From Endomychus coccineus (Eukaryota > Arthropoda > Insecta > Coleoptera > Endomychidae): 64,000 nucleotides of DNA. Location: positions 29,678,297-29,742,296 of the forward strand of contig OY294068.1 of assembly GCA_958510875.1 (NCBI GenBank), in the 5' to 3' direction. Below, piece by piece: positions 20,585 to 32,439 of this stretch (the first letter of the stretch is position 1; the number at the start of each line of letters is the position of its first letter). The notes beneath the pieces are model-generated. The model had not been told where the DNA came from, did not search any database, and saw only the letters and a program-made list of their open reading frames with translations. The position numbers were made by a program, and so were the translations under genes.

Positions 20585-22966
20585 GAAGAGTCCACGGAAG
20601 AAACGCGAAATGTCCATCGAGAGTTGTTTCGAGAAAATCAAATTTTAAACTTTAAAGCACTGACTGGCATAGTAGAATAAGGATAACTTTGGATCTTTTT
20701 TATATAACTTATTCTATGTACTGTTTTGTATCATATTTGATGACTACTAGTTAAAAAAAATCTGAAGATGCAACAAAAACACTTTATTAAGAATATAAAA
20801 CAAAATTTACACGGAAAAAAAGCGAAATGTTCCCTGTTTATATAATGAAAAAGACCCCTATCGTTTTTCTATTTTTTTCTTTTCTGCTCGTTGATGGTTA
20901 TGGGGTAAGCTTTGGTAAAACGACCTGGCTTTTTCAGAAGTGCAGAACTGGCTGAGATGGAGCAGATCTGTGAATTTCTCCTTTGATATTTTTATTGGAT
21001 CTGAAAAAGGAGAAATGCATAAAAAGGCGAAAACGATTGAGTTATAAAGCAAACTTACCAGGATACAACTTTGGTGGTAAAACAAACTCTCCCTCTGGAA
21101 GCTGCAACTCATCAGAAGTCGTCAAGCGTGGGCAGATAATCGATGAATTCCAGTGTCCATTATAGGTATCTCTGTGTTCCAAAAGTCGTGGATGGTCATT
21201 TGATATTCTGCTCCTCTTGATTTATAAGGCGGTTTTTTCACGTACATGCCGTCCAACATTTGAGACCAGTTTCGTATAAGTGATTGATCAACTTCCATGA
21301 CGTTGAATGGATCGGGTTTTACTCTGCATGATCGGATTTCCCTGAACCAGTCTTCTCGATCGCACTCCATATAGGAGTGCCCTCTTATTGGAAACGTTAC
21401 TTCAATTTTGTCTAGTCTCTTCGTAACATTAACGACATAATGAAGATAGCGGAACACGGTGAAGTTTTTGTTTTGACCTCCACATGAATCACAGAATATG
21501 TGGAGGTACCTTACTCTTGCGTCAAGTTGAAGAAAGATAAAATGATGAAGAAATGATACGACTTCATTTGAGCCCTTGCCTCCTATGGTTTCAGGATAAG
21601 CGTAAAATGTAGCACTTCCTGTTGACAATACATGAATATTGAATGAGTTTAAGGTCAGTTGTCTTCTATAATACACGTCATTGGTCGGAATATTGGGATT
21701 AGGTAAATTTTTTTGAAAATCCATAGCAATAGCTTCGGTTTCAACACACTTCATGGCCATTTTTCGAGCATTCCTCTTTCGCTGATAGAACACCTCAGCT
21801 TTAGCTTTGTGTAATTGGTTTTCCAAGGTAATTTTTCTTATCTTAACCTCTATCTCTTTTTGGGCAGATGAATCACATCCTACATTCATTTTCGCTTAAA
21901 AAACCTTTAATTCAGCTGTGAAGTTGTCGTAGGTACTACAAGTATCAGAACGAGGATAACCGAAACTGATGTTGAAATGCTTATTGAAAATGTTGCGATA
22001 AGTTTCGTATGAGACAGCTAAAGGATTGATGGTCTTGTACATATCGTACATTTTTTTATATTCAACTCTTCAGGAAGGTATACTTTCTCTGTTTTTTTCT
22101 ACTGTAATGACTTTCTCTACCTTTAAAACTTCTTATATGTTCAAGAACTTCATTCAGCCTCTCCTGCGATAATGTATGTTTCTTTTTATTTTTTCCCCGC
22201 ATGTCTGTTGGCGCACTTCCTGAAGCTTTCAAACTTTTTTGAATATTTTCAAGTCTCTTTCGCCCGATCCCATGGATGCTTAGGAATGCTTTATAGCAAA
22301 TTGGAGTGTCAGTAGTTCCATTTTCAGATACTGTCCTTACTCTGAAAGAGTATGAAGCATCGTGTAACTTGGCTGTGGCTTCATTTGTAGCTCGTCTTCG
22401 TTGAACGGGCATTAAAGAAATAAGTCCTGCCAAGTAATTATTTTGCTCATTATAAACCAAAGTGTTGAAATGTCTAATAATATTTGATCGGTTTTCTTCA
22501 TCTACGACGGAAAAACACTTCAATCGTTTGCAGCGACAGTCTTCCCCTATTTCGTGGCTCTGTTGTCTCATTCGTTTCATTACTTCACTGGTTCGGCCTG
22601 TTGTTTTCCTTTTCTTAGATGTTCTCTGACGAATATCCACATTCTCACTTCCACTATCCGACATTATTTACCACGTGTGCAGACACGTGCAACAAGTGTC
22701 AAGTCAAACGTAAACTAAACGTTCCAGAAAAACAAGTCGATTCTTGTTGATAATGTGGACATTTCGCCTTTCTCGACTTTTCGCATGGACATTTCGCGTT
22801 TCTTCGCTGTAGGGGATATTTTCAAACGACGTTTAAGGTGTGATGCATCTCGTTTTTTCCTTTTTTGATTACGGCATGTAAATATAGTACTATAACCTAC
22901 ACGTTGCCGTATTTAGCTCGAAAATAATAAAAATGTGACATTTCGCCTTTCTTCCGTGGACTCTTC
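20585..22966 (-). mobile_element. DNA transposon with DUF7869-like spliced transposase candidate
   Basis: Terminal inverted repeats of 30 nt match at 29 positions: GAAGAGTCCACGGAAGAAAC from 20585 and the same, with G for the last C, reading inward from 22966. Both run on into GCGAAATGTC. The flanks are ATTT at 20581-20584 and 22967-22970, so the target duplication is 4 bp. The motif GCGAAATGTC/T recurs subterminally, always pointing inward, at 20605 and 20822 on the left and inverted at 22758, 22788 and 22937 on the right. Such repeats look like transposase binding sites. The single minus-strand gene is described separately. The 4-bp duplication would fit Sola-like or Ginger-like elements, but superfamily assignment needs a database comparison. 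Confidence 0.8.
20858..22664 (-). pseudogene. Intron-containing transposase-like gene, frameshifted
   Basis: Translation starts MSDSGSENVDIRQRTSKKRK, with a basic segment and a CRCKRLKCF cluster (about residues 43-51). The first block ends at 22062 through a frameshift: the next frame continues VYLPEELNIKKMYD and YRNIFNKHFNISFGYPRSDT, hits an in-frame TAA near 21893, and continues from 21889. The core has FCDSCGGQNKNFTVFRYLHY then PIRGHSYMECDRE. These motifs are shared by uncharacterised arthropod proteins carrying what I recall as DUF7869. The Asp of CDSCGGQN could be catalytic in an RNase H-like fold (inference). About 17 residues seem missing after MECDR. A further frame change lies near 21122. 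A 58-bp intron (21001-21058; GTAAGT...TTTTTCAG) splices KLYP to DPIKISKEKFTDLL, ending EKKKIEKR at a TAG at 20858-20860. I infer it is this element's transposase, inactive here. Confidence 0.7.
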
Positions 22967-22976
22967 ATTTGATTTA

Positions 22977-24250
22977 TCACATGCAATTACGATTATTTTC
23001 TATATCAACCTTACTGGATCCATATTTCTGATCCATATGTATAGAATCAGCGTAATTAATTACTAATATAACAGAACACTTATTATCTTCAATAGTAGAT
23101 TTCCGCGGATAGCTAGTTTTGAAAATTCTGGGCTTCCGGATAGATTCCGCGTCACAATAGCACGCCTTTTCGCCAACCATTACAGGTAACATGTTCAGGG
23201 CAGGCTTGAGGCTTGAACTGAACCTAATCATTCTGGTATCTGTAGCTGTATTTATTGTGGTTATTGCTATTGACTCATCTGTTCTCAAGCCGAAACGTTG
23301 GTTAATATATGTCGACGACAATCTTGTTCTTTTCCTCAATCATTTATATTCATTAAGATAGACGACAGATATTCTGTGTATCAAAAACCCACTCACACCC
23401 ATAGATAACTCAATAGCCTTTCGCACCACCACCCTGTCCAAAAGCAATCTGTAATAAACTCCTTGGTTCACAGAGCGGTTAACTTATACCAACCACTATC
23501 TATAAAATCAGATTCAAAATCTTCCATCTGTCTTATTATCAAATAATTTCTCCCATATTATAACATTCAAAAAGCTATAAAGTAATACATTTCGCATAAA
23601 ATTTTAAATGAACCTGAGCAACAAACCCCCACCTCCTATCTGTCTATCTCCCATATATTGAAAATATGGCAGATCGAATTTCCAAAATCGTTAAGAAGCA
23701 TAATCTTCCTAGTCATTTATCCACACTTCCAAAACTATCTCAGTTTTACAAACCTATCAAACATCTTCTTCCTCATCTTCATTTGAAGGTGTTTATAGCG
23801 TTCCATGTTCTTGCGGTGATGACTACATTGGGGCAACAGGTCGTACAGTAGCTAGCCTTGTGAGAAAGAACATAATCGCTGTACAAAGCTTCGTGGCACC
23901 AGTAGATCCGCACTTGCGGTACGTACGATTGACACTAATTATCAAATCCTTTTCGAAAATACTAAAATCCTAGCCCGAGCCCCAAACTTCACTCAGAATA
24001 TTACCTTCCTAACATTTGGAAACCCATCCTCGAAAATTCCACTTCGCACATGATCACACAACGGAAGGGTCAGGTGCCATAACGGAGTTAACCACCAGAA
24101 TAAAGGCAATGAACTAAGTAGCGTGAATTTTTTCCCTAAGCCTCAAGTCTGCCCTGAAAATGCTACCTGTATTGGTTGGCGTCACGTCGGCATCAAGTCG
24201 TGCTACTGTGACGCGGAATCCATCCGGAAGCCAAGAATTTTCAAATGACG
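22977..24250 (+). mobile_element. Penelope-like element fragment with inverted flanking repeats
   Basis: Plus-strand coding traces from about 23380 lead to DRISKIVKKHNLPSHLS and then, in another frame, EGVYSVPCSCGDDYIGATGR (near 23785-23850), a GIY-YIG endonuclease start typical of Penelope elements. Decayed C-terminal sequence continues to about 24070. An end repeat at 24138-24248 (TCTGCCCTGAAAATGCTACC onward) recurs inverted at 23113-23222 on the other side of the coding part. RT sequence is absent, so this is a truncated dead copy. Confidence 0.7.
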
Positions 24251-24259
24251 TATTACTTT

Positions 24260-25500
24260 GTTTTTTACCACTTATTATGGACACACTAATGTGACCATAG
24301 TTGCGAAAACTAGAGTGTCATCTACAAAACGATACATTTTGTACTTACTCACAGAAATAAATTAGATTTAGTATAAATCTGCAGTAACCAATGTTCCTTT
24401 CCATACTTATATAATTCCTTGTATGTACAAAATCTGAATAAGGAGATTAAAAATGGAACCTGTAGATATATTACATATATCTATGTCTTATTAACCTGAT
24501 ATTTCAAGACATTAATTTGAAGCAACATAGTAAACTCCTGGTAATTAGATAAAGATTATAGTAGAACACGATCCTCGACTATACATATTATTCACTAATA
24601 ATATAGTCTCTTGATTAGTGAATATGCGGGAGATTTAAATTAAGTAATTTCTGGTTTCCACCTGCATAGTTAGAAACCAGATATTCTGAAAGGAAACTAA
24701 CACTTATCCTCCTCTATTAGTTGGATTTGTCGATGAATAATTAATACCAGCTCAACATACATGTGTCAGCATTGATATGAAAACATGGTTGTATCAACTA
24801 GTCAAGTTAATGCGTAGAAGACTTAAACCTAATGTTTGATTACATAGGTATTTGGAACTCTGCAACTTTACCTAATTTATTAAATGCCAATACTTATCCC
24901 TCAAATGGAAGTATTTCCAATATGATATTTTTTCAGTAAAATGTAATTCACATAGGTACCTTTCTATGAGCAGTTGACTTAAAATAGACCCGAGGTATTG
25001 ACAACATTCATTTATGACTCAAAGTTTCGCCATTTTGAAAATCATGAACTTTTGACTCTTTATCATAATTTCCTTTACATCAGGCATACAACTGTTTCCA
25101 GGCATGTTTGTTAATTGAGATCAACATACACATAGCATAATTAAAAAAAAACAAACAAGAAGATGCAATGCACAATACTATTTAGGTTTTGTTATTACTT
25201 ACTTAAGTTTATCTATGCATACATCGTTCATTAAAATCAATCTATACAGAATGAAATGCATCTAAATACTTCAATATCCACTACTCACAAATGAAAGTAT
25301 AATTTTCGGTATGATTGATATAAACCTACGTAGTATTGTAGGAAAAGCACAAATTTGCAAGCAGAATGTAATGACGTCCAATAGATAGATTGTAAACAAA
25401 ATATAAAATATCCCACCTCCACTGACGCTACGAACTCCTGACGTCAGAGCACTTTGGCCTTGTTATGTATAAGGTAATGGCGGTGTCACCCTACGTATAA
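24260..25500. other. Gene-free AT-rich stretch
   Basis: No supported feature. Confidence 0.4.
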
Positions 25501-25743
25501 GCAGTTAACGGCTGTCTTTGCACAGCTCTCCCTTTCAAGAAGGACTTACTGTGTTGAGATTCATGCCCATTACGCCAGTGTGTTTTACGTTTTGCGGAGA
25601 TCAAAACTCATCAGGTCTTAGTCATGGTTACGCTAGTTCATCAGCCTTTTTTGACCTCGATTCCGCAGCTCCTGGTATTCAATTAACTGTTTTGCACATT
25701 TTGGGACACTTCCTCAATTTTGAATGTTTTGAGCCATCCCTGT
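25501..25743. other. Possible MITE or TE end
   Basis: An 80-codon plus-strand frame lies here without a recognisable motif. The right border TGAGCCATCCCTGTATA resembles a Tc1/mariner-type terminal repeat next to TA, but no partner repeat was found. Confidence 0.2.
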
Positions 25744-26230
25744 ATAGGGAGAGTAGGTAGGTAGGTAGCTTTATTAACTTTTTCTATTCTTTGTACTTCA
25801 TTAGATGGTATAGGGGCTCAAGATGAGGAAGCGGTATGAATAAGTGTACCATCATCTGTAAAGCTGTGGGCAAAGTAAATAAATGATTCTACTGGTACAC
25901 AGACTTGTTATTCTTATCTCAAACTGAAGACCACAGAGCACCTATAAACACTGAATTAGAACCATAAAGAACGTATGATGCTGTTTCAGAGCGGTCGCGA
26001 GATCCCCACTCCTGGACCTCTCTTTTGTGAAGTATTTGGATTCTCGTGACATGTATGAGACTGGGTCAACGTGAAAGTATTATGGATATAAATACAACTC
26101 TAGTACTTATAAGATCTCCATACTTAGGAACAGGATCCAGAATCAAACAACCTGCGCATAATAGTCCATAGCCTACTAGAGGAGGGCTATGTAAAAAATC
26201 AATAAGGTGAGGAGGTATAATTTTATAGTT
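25744..26230 (-). mobile_element. LINE 3' end with (CTAC)n tail
   Basis: On the minus strand an AATAAA in GTTAATAAAGCTAC is followed directly by CTAC repeats (25750-25771), the usual end of a microsatellite-tailed LINE. Sequence upstream (to about 26230) has no open frame and would be the 3' untranslated region. It may belong with the RT fragment at 26690-26990, which has the same orientation. Confidence 0.5.
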
Positions 26231-26385
26231 GTTCTGTGAGCAGCTTATGTGTTTTTCAAAACGGTCTCAGCTTCGCCATATTGATGCTGGATTATTGTAA
26301 ATTCTGTCAAGTCAACAGTGTGCTTTGCGTCCCGCTGTCGTGTACTTTATAATAAATTAAAAAAACTATGTTTGTGATTTCTAAC

Positions 26386-26462
26386 ATGTCTTCATGTGCA
26401 GTGCATAGTCACAGACGGCAAGTCGTCGATAAAAAGAAATCCACTGGAATTACATTTCATAG
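26386..26462 (+). CDS. Candidate THAP-like first coding exon
   Basis: MSSCAVHSHRRQ followed by KKSTGITFHR ends exactly at a GTAAGT splice donor (26463-26468). THAP zinc-finger proteins typically begin with a Cys pair, have a basic linker, then ITFHR-FP, and in insects an exon often ends at this FHR. Here the second expected Cys appears as His, so it may be a relic. THAP domains bind DNA and occur in transcription regulators and P-element-type transposases. No convincing downstream exon starting with FP was found. Confidence 0.35.
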
Positions 26463-26689
26463 GTAAGTGTAAATAGAAAACAGGATCTTATTATAATATT
26501 TTGGTATACTATTTGGAAAGTATATATACATTGTGTATTATTTTAAAATAGCCATGTACATATGTTACCTAATAAAAGATATTCATTGTTTTTCTTTCTT
26601 CCTGAAATTGCATATTTTCTCCTCTTGTCTATATCCACGACAAACATTTTTCGAAAAAATGACTGCAGTCCGGCTTTGCATATGCCGCG

Positions 26690-26990
26690 ATATTGGTGCT
26701 GCAATAAATCCCGCCTAGTGATACCGTTTATCGATGAGAGCTGGCAATAGATTCTTTTGTGCTATTTGTTATAGTTTGCTTCGCAAAGAGGAACAGATCG
26801 TTGATATGGAGGAGGAACAAAGTTGCTGCCAAGACGGATCCCTGTGGAACACCAACGTTGATAGCCATAGTATCATACGAAACTTCGTCAACCCCCAGAT
26901 AGAATTATCCATTTGAGAGAAAACTCGATAGTAAACGACAAGGTTGGGCCGGCAATCATATGACCGAAGTATCTTAAGAAGGCACTGGTG
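26690..26990 (-). mobile_element. LINE reverse transcriptase fragment
   Basis: The minus strand reads DEVSYDTMAINVGVPQGSVL then AATLFLLHINDLFLFAKQT. The GVPQGSVLAPTLFLLHINDL block is motif 4 of Jockey/CR1-like LINE reverse transcriptases. Upstream residues SSFLSN fit the same fold. The YADD motif is missing and stops follow. Related sequence is at 29855-30064. Confidence 0.7.
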
Positions 26991-27009
26991 CTGGATTAAG
27001 TCAAATGAT

Positions 27010-29370
27010 CAGTTCACGGAATAATTTCGTATTGTTTCAATGAGCTTTATTTAAATTACAAATTGTTAGGAACATTTTAAATATATCCATTAGAAGACAG
27101 GTTTTTAACATTATTAAAAAGCAAATTGGGTGTATCTATGAACTTAGTTCATGTCTGGCAACCCGTTCAACCAGGAAGTCCCTATATATGCCCTGAAAAA
27201 TAAAAGACAATTTTGTTTTAATGTCGGTATTGCAGCATTGTTGCCATAACCTCGGCCATAACGTAGGGATAACAGCTGCAACATAGCCTCTGTCTTGTGA
27301 CGTCATCATCGAGTGTTCAGGCCTTGTGTTATAGAGGGTATGGCCGCAGTTCCGTCTGGCTCATAGCATAGCCTACTTGACATTGAGATTAAGCTGTTGT
27401 AAGTGTACAAATTACTCTTACTTGTGGATAAACTATAAATTATTCTATTTTATCGCTTGGTTGCCGACAGCTACAGTGAAGATGGTCGTGAGTTATATTT
27501 TACATGTTAAAATTTGGGCACCAGAGTATTTTAACCAACCAATAAAATTATGTTACTTAACTAGGGGATTCAAACACTCAAAAGTCCCCAGGTTAAATTA
27601 CCCTGAAAGTATACAAAAAAATAAAGGACCCGTACCAAGAATGATTGAAATTTACTGGTTATTAAAATAATATTGTTGTTACAATTTATCACAGAGCCTA
27701 ATCTTAAATGAGTTATGAAGTGAATGAATTGAAATATGAATGAAGTTAAATTGGTTAAATCAAAGTGAACAACAGTTAAATTTACAAATATATAAGTACT
27801 CAAATGATTATTTCAAACGTTACATAAACAAAAGTTGGGTAGCCTGACTTGGTCACATGGGTAAGATGTTATACCTGCTTGGTACTTCCTACTTGATGTA
27901 TGGATTCCTGCCACAAGTCTAGTAGTTTCCAGATCCAACCTCAAAACTTCGCACACTTGTTGAATTTACCACAACATAAACAAAAAACTGAAATCACGAA
28001 ATGTTCAAACCTCTATTGCTCTATTGTGGTCAGAAGACAGAGATGAACAGAATACATAACGATTGTTGAACAAATTAGGACTAACCTATGTCCTGTCAGA
28101 TATCACCTGTGAAGGCAAATTAATTCTTGAAGTTAGTGAAGAAATCAATGGAATTACAAAGATATTTACCTCTATCACGATAGGGTTTTTCATTTCAATG
28201 AAACAAACTCTACTTCCGTCCAAAACCAGTCACGTTGAAACTAAGTTTTAATCCCCTAAGGTCCCCGTATTACACAAATAATTCCAATTAATTCAATCCA
28301 AATTGGTAATTGATGCCTTTGCTTTCAGCGGAAGAATATTCCCAGAATTTGGTTCCAAACATAAGTTTGGTATCACCTCCCTGTTGAAATATCTTAGAAA
28401 CACGACCTTCCACTTAGACGATTTGACAAAAAAAAGTACGCCATTTTCTCGGCGTTTTCCGGTGCTTCGATGTCTCACAGAACGACCTCGAAATAGAAGC
28501 GGTAACTACAGAACCTGACACTGAATAACCATGACTCGGAGAATATACGGTCTAACAGGAGTTAACCGATTGTAGTACAGCGGCCATTTCTAAGCCGTTA
28601 AGTGAAATTTACCCGTTACACTGTATACGCCTAATGGGGCGCTGATGACAGACACTTTTAGGCTTTCTTCTTTTATTTTCTCGTACAAATTTCAACATGG
28701 AGTACAATGTAGTTTGGGAAACTGTTTCGTATCTTCACAGTTTGGTTTCAAAATCTAAATGTAGGTACATATAAGAATACGACTGTGATATCAAGCTTCA
28801 GTCGTCTATTCACTGCAATTGGTTTCATTTCTATTATCGCCTGATCAATGCCTATATCAAAGCAATATTGCTACATAAATCTTACATCATTTTATATCTT
28901 TTTGCATCGTTCGTTCCGTATTTGAGAATAATCTAACCATTATAAATTCATGATCACGCTCGAATGTGATAATTCTATAATAAAGAAACTGTGACAAGCT
29001 CTCTCTGGAAATACATCGATTGATAAATTATAACGTGTTTAATCTAATTAGAACGTGAAATGTTAAACTACAGAAAATGTATTTAGTTCAGCCACTCTAT
29101 TTTATTGCAACATCAATGGTGGTCCTATGCAGGTGTATAGAATTACTTTTTGTTCAGATTTAATGAACTGGTATTATTTTCTAATTATCTCTGACTAGTT
29201 ACAATAGCATTGACTGTTCGAATATTACCAATTAAATTGTGCAGTATATCTAAACAGTAAAAGAAAATAATGTAATAATTCAACAAGCATGATTTCTTGC
29301 ATGCATTATTGGTGGAAGTTTCATAATAATATGCAAGATGATGAACCCGTGGACGTTTTAGGAACTATCT
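27010..29370. other. Gene-free stretch
   Basis: Several open frames of 60-97 codons occur (27377-27670, 28063-28251, 28303-28518), none with a recognisable motif, start context or splice pattern. No transposon ends were recognised. Confidence 0.4.
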
Positions 29371-29375
29371 AAGTA

Positions 29376-29740
29376 TGAAACAAGAAATGATTTCCAAATG
29401 ATACGATTTCCACAATCCTTCAAAATAGGCGTTTATTTCAGCGATGACCTCATCGCTGGAACCCAATATCTTTCCGCCGGGCCATTTCTTCAAGTTTGGA
29501 AATAGATAAAAATCTCGGAGGGCCAAATCTGGAGAATATGGTGGATGGCGAACCAATTCGTAGCACAGTTCGTGCAATTTTGCCACTGCGACTGCGGACC
29601 TGTGCGCCGTTGTCCTGGTGGAGGAACACTTTTTTCTTTGCCAAATTTGACCACTTTTGCTTCAAATTGGCGTCGAATCGATCCAACAGCTCTGCATAAT
29701 ATACGCCGGTGACCGTTTTGCCCTTTTCAAGTTCATGAAC
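29376..29740 (-). mobile_element. Mariner C-terminal fragment
   Basis: The minus strand reads ELEKGKTVTGVYYAELLDRF, LAKKKVFLHQDNGAQV (second catalytic Asp in HQDN), then after a frame change AKLHELCYELVRHPPYSPDL and FYLFPNLKKWPGGK (third Asp in SPDL). The 3' end GAAACAAGAAATGATTT matches other mariners here. N-terminal half and both inverted repeats are missing. It is the same family as 10726, 12320 and 17403. Confidence 0.8.
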
Positions 29741-29829
29741 AGTCATCGCCAAGAATATTACATATTCTTCAAGATATTAATATAAAAGTGAAAAATTGCC
29801 CCAGTGGTTCATGACGTGTTTTCTTTCAA

Positions 29830-30470
29830 GTTGCAGGTCACGAAAAGATGGGAATTAACGTGCTCTAGTAAATAATAGAGCGTTATTTGCTCGCTTCTTC
29901 GTGGTAGATGAAATCATAAACTCATCTGTGCTGTGGATCAAAGAGGAGGTCACTTCCAACAGATCGTTGACATGCAGCAGACGAAGCTGGTGCCAAGACA
30001 CATCCCTGTGGAACATCAGCGTTGCTATCCTATTATCCTGTTGATCTCTGATGACGAAAGTCATATTGTTTGTCTTCCATGAGTTTGCAGTTCTCTGGAT
30101 ATTGAATGAGCTCGATGTTTATTTTTTCTTCATTACTTTAGAGATCAGGGATAGTAGTGCAATGGACCTATAATTATTAAGAAGACTCTTCTTAACTGTT
30201 GATGGAATCGCTTGAATCCTAAGCTGGAAGGATACAAACCGAATTTGTATGAAAATTTAAGCATGCTACAAACAACTGGTGAGGCAATTTTCTGAAGACC
30301 TATAGGCGGAATCCAAAACAATATACAATAGTCAATAAAAGGTTTCTGATAAAGAAACACTTTAAGGAATTTCCGATAATATGAAGGGAGAGAAATGAAA
30401 GTATTTTGACCCAAAAGCCAAAATTTCATGAGCAATCCTCGCAAAGCTGAAGTATTGCACATTTTTCAAA
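29830..30470 (-). mobile_element. LINE reverse transcriptase fragment, internally deleted
   Basis: Minus-strand pieces read SPVVCSMLKFSYKFGLYPSS, then NNYRSIALLSLISKVMKK (RT motif NNYRPI), then NSWKTNNMTF (frame variant of KQYDFRHQRSTG). The sequence then jumps to DVPQGCVLAPA. The segment that should hold the first catalytic Asp (KAFD) is deleted between the last two. Frames change several times. This is a Jockey-like family related to the 26690-26990 fragment. Confidence 0.65.
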
Positions 30471-30479
30471 ATACATATT

Positions 30480-31035
30480 AATATAAAAGTTGATAATTGC
30501 TTCAGGGGCATTCCACGCCAACTCAGCAGTCGATCCCACATCACCTTCTCAGATCTGGCTCAAAATTGATACATCGATTAATACTATCAAAAAAAGGATA
30601 TTCCCAAATTTTCAGCCCCTAAGACCGCTTCCTGTCATCAGGGGCCCATAGTGAAGTTTTCAACCATCATTTCACCTCCAGGGGTCTGAAATCGGTTTTT
30701 CGTGTACTGACGCGGCTTTTTGGTCTAAAAAAATGATCAAAAATTCATAGAAGATGCCAAATTTCCCGTAGAATACGATGCCACCATCCGTTTTCCGATA
30801 TCTAGCAAAGGGAGCCCGGAAAATGCGAAAAACCGCGCTTTGATAAAAAATTTTATATCTCAAATACGGTCGTTTCAAACTGGCTGAAAATTTACCAAAA
30901 GGCTCTTCGATTACTGATCTTTCGAATGTTCATACGCGCGCCATCATCAGAATAAACTAAATTATGAATGAAAATTTGCCTGTTTAAAGTTTAAATACTA
31001 TTTGGAGATGATAATGTAAAGAATGGGTTACCCTT
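30480..31035. other. Unclassified stretch
   Basis: Somewhat GC-richer segment (30480-30960) without coding motif; nothing recognised. Confidence 0.3.
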
Positions 31036-31039
31036 ACCT

Positions 31040-32430
31040 GGAAATAAATCGGAATTCAATAAATTGTTTATACATTTCCTTCCCTCCTAAATTACCTATT
31101 TATTTGTATGTACTGTGTTTTAAAAGTGATGAACTTTCTTGAGAAATGGTGTGACCTGTATTCAAAATATGTTCGGCAACCGCTGATTTTTCCCCATTGG
31201 TTTTGTTTATATGGGAAAAATGTTCCTTATAAACGAGCTAAAATGTTCCTTCTAGTTTGACCCACATAGCATTTTGAACACGACTCACAATTGATTTTGT
31301 AAGTCCCGGATTTGTCGAAATCGGAAACTTCATCAAAGGTGTTGTCTAAACGCTGTTTTAACTTGTTCTTACATCTATTAAATGGTTGTATTGCAAATTG
31401 AGAAAACAAACTATGGAACTTATTAATTACTGAAGAATGATAAGTGAAACTTTTGAATTTTATTGAAGTAGTTGAAGTTAATGACTCCAATTTGGTTAGT
31501 TGCCTACATTCCAATTCGAGATTTGTGGTAACCATTGTCCATTGCAATTTGCTGGTTTCTCGACTTCATTGTTATAATTTTGTTGACTCAAAGGGACGTT
31601 CAATATTCAATAGTCTTTGAACTAGACTATTAAACGGAGCTATTTTATATCTGAATGGCGTAGCTGAATCCGCGGGGGTTTACCTATTTGAGTGGGTTTT
31701 CTGTATATGTCGAAATCCAAGTGATTACCATCTTTTATAATGTTAATATCAAGGAAGGGAAGCTGATTATCTGTTTCTATTTCGACAGTGAATCTCAGTG
31801 AATCAAATTGGCTATTAAAAAGGTTCAAAAAGCCATGTAAATCAAAAACTTTAATTGTAATCGCGAAAATGTCGTCAACATATCTATACCAAACTACCAA
31901 AAAAGGAGAGAGTGGATTGATCATTGCACATCCGCTTGTTTGCTTATAGTAATTTTCCACATCCATATCACATTATTCTGCGCCAAGGCTATACGAACAA
32001 GATTTGAAAATCGCGTTACATTTTGCAACAAGTTTCTAAGCAATGTTTTTTTTCAGACGAAACTACTTCCAATAATTGCGGGGATTTAGGATTGTAAGTT
32101 ATCCCTAATCAGTAGAAAATTAATTCTTTTTGTTTTTGTTTTGTTGTTTTCTTTAAGGTAAATAGACTTAATATGCACTATTTCTATATTCCTCACTGAA
32201 TATGAACTGTACCCAATCAACATGATCAATTAATGTCTAGTGTGGTATAGTCGGGGATAGAGTTATTGTTCTTTGAAGGGCATTCAAATGGAGAAATATG
32301 AACTGATTTTCTAAGAAACATCATCAGAGTAAACTCTGGGTAGCCGAAAGGTTCTCAGCATAGTAATTTTAGTGGATAAGGGTGACTATTTCTTATCAAT
32401 AGTGCTATAATATATTCGCAGTGTGAAATC
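31040..32430 (-). mobile_element. Penelope-like element: RT and GIY-YIG fragments with inverted terminal repeat piece
   Basis: Minus strand, 5' to 3': RT part VVWYRYVDDIFAITIKVFDL, TDNQLPFLDINIIKDGNHLD and IYRKPTQIGKP (31640-31966). After frame breaks come FDKSGTYKINCESCSKCYVG and QTRRNILARL (31227-31330), which is a GIY-YIG endonuclease. AEHILNTGHTIS follows near 31150. At 32305-32430 a terminal-repeat piece lies in the opposite orientation (GTAGCCGAAAG, then TATTTCTTATCAATAGTG, CAGTGTGAA). In this class the RT and endonuclease prime and copy RNA at the target. Frame breaks make it dead. Confidence 0.8.
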
Positions 32431-32439
32431 TATAGTTTA

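Noticed and set aside
27377..27670. 97-codon plus-strand ORF as a gene
   Set aside because: No recognisable domain, no poly(A) or splice support seen; kept only as part of an unexplained stretch.
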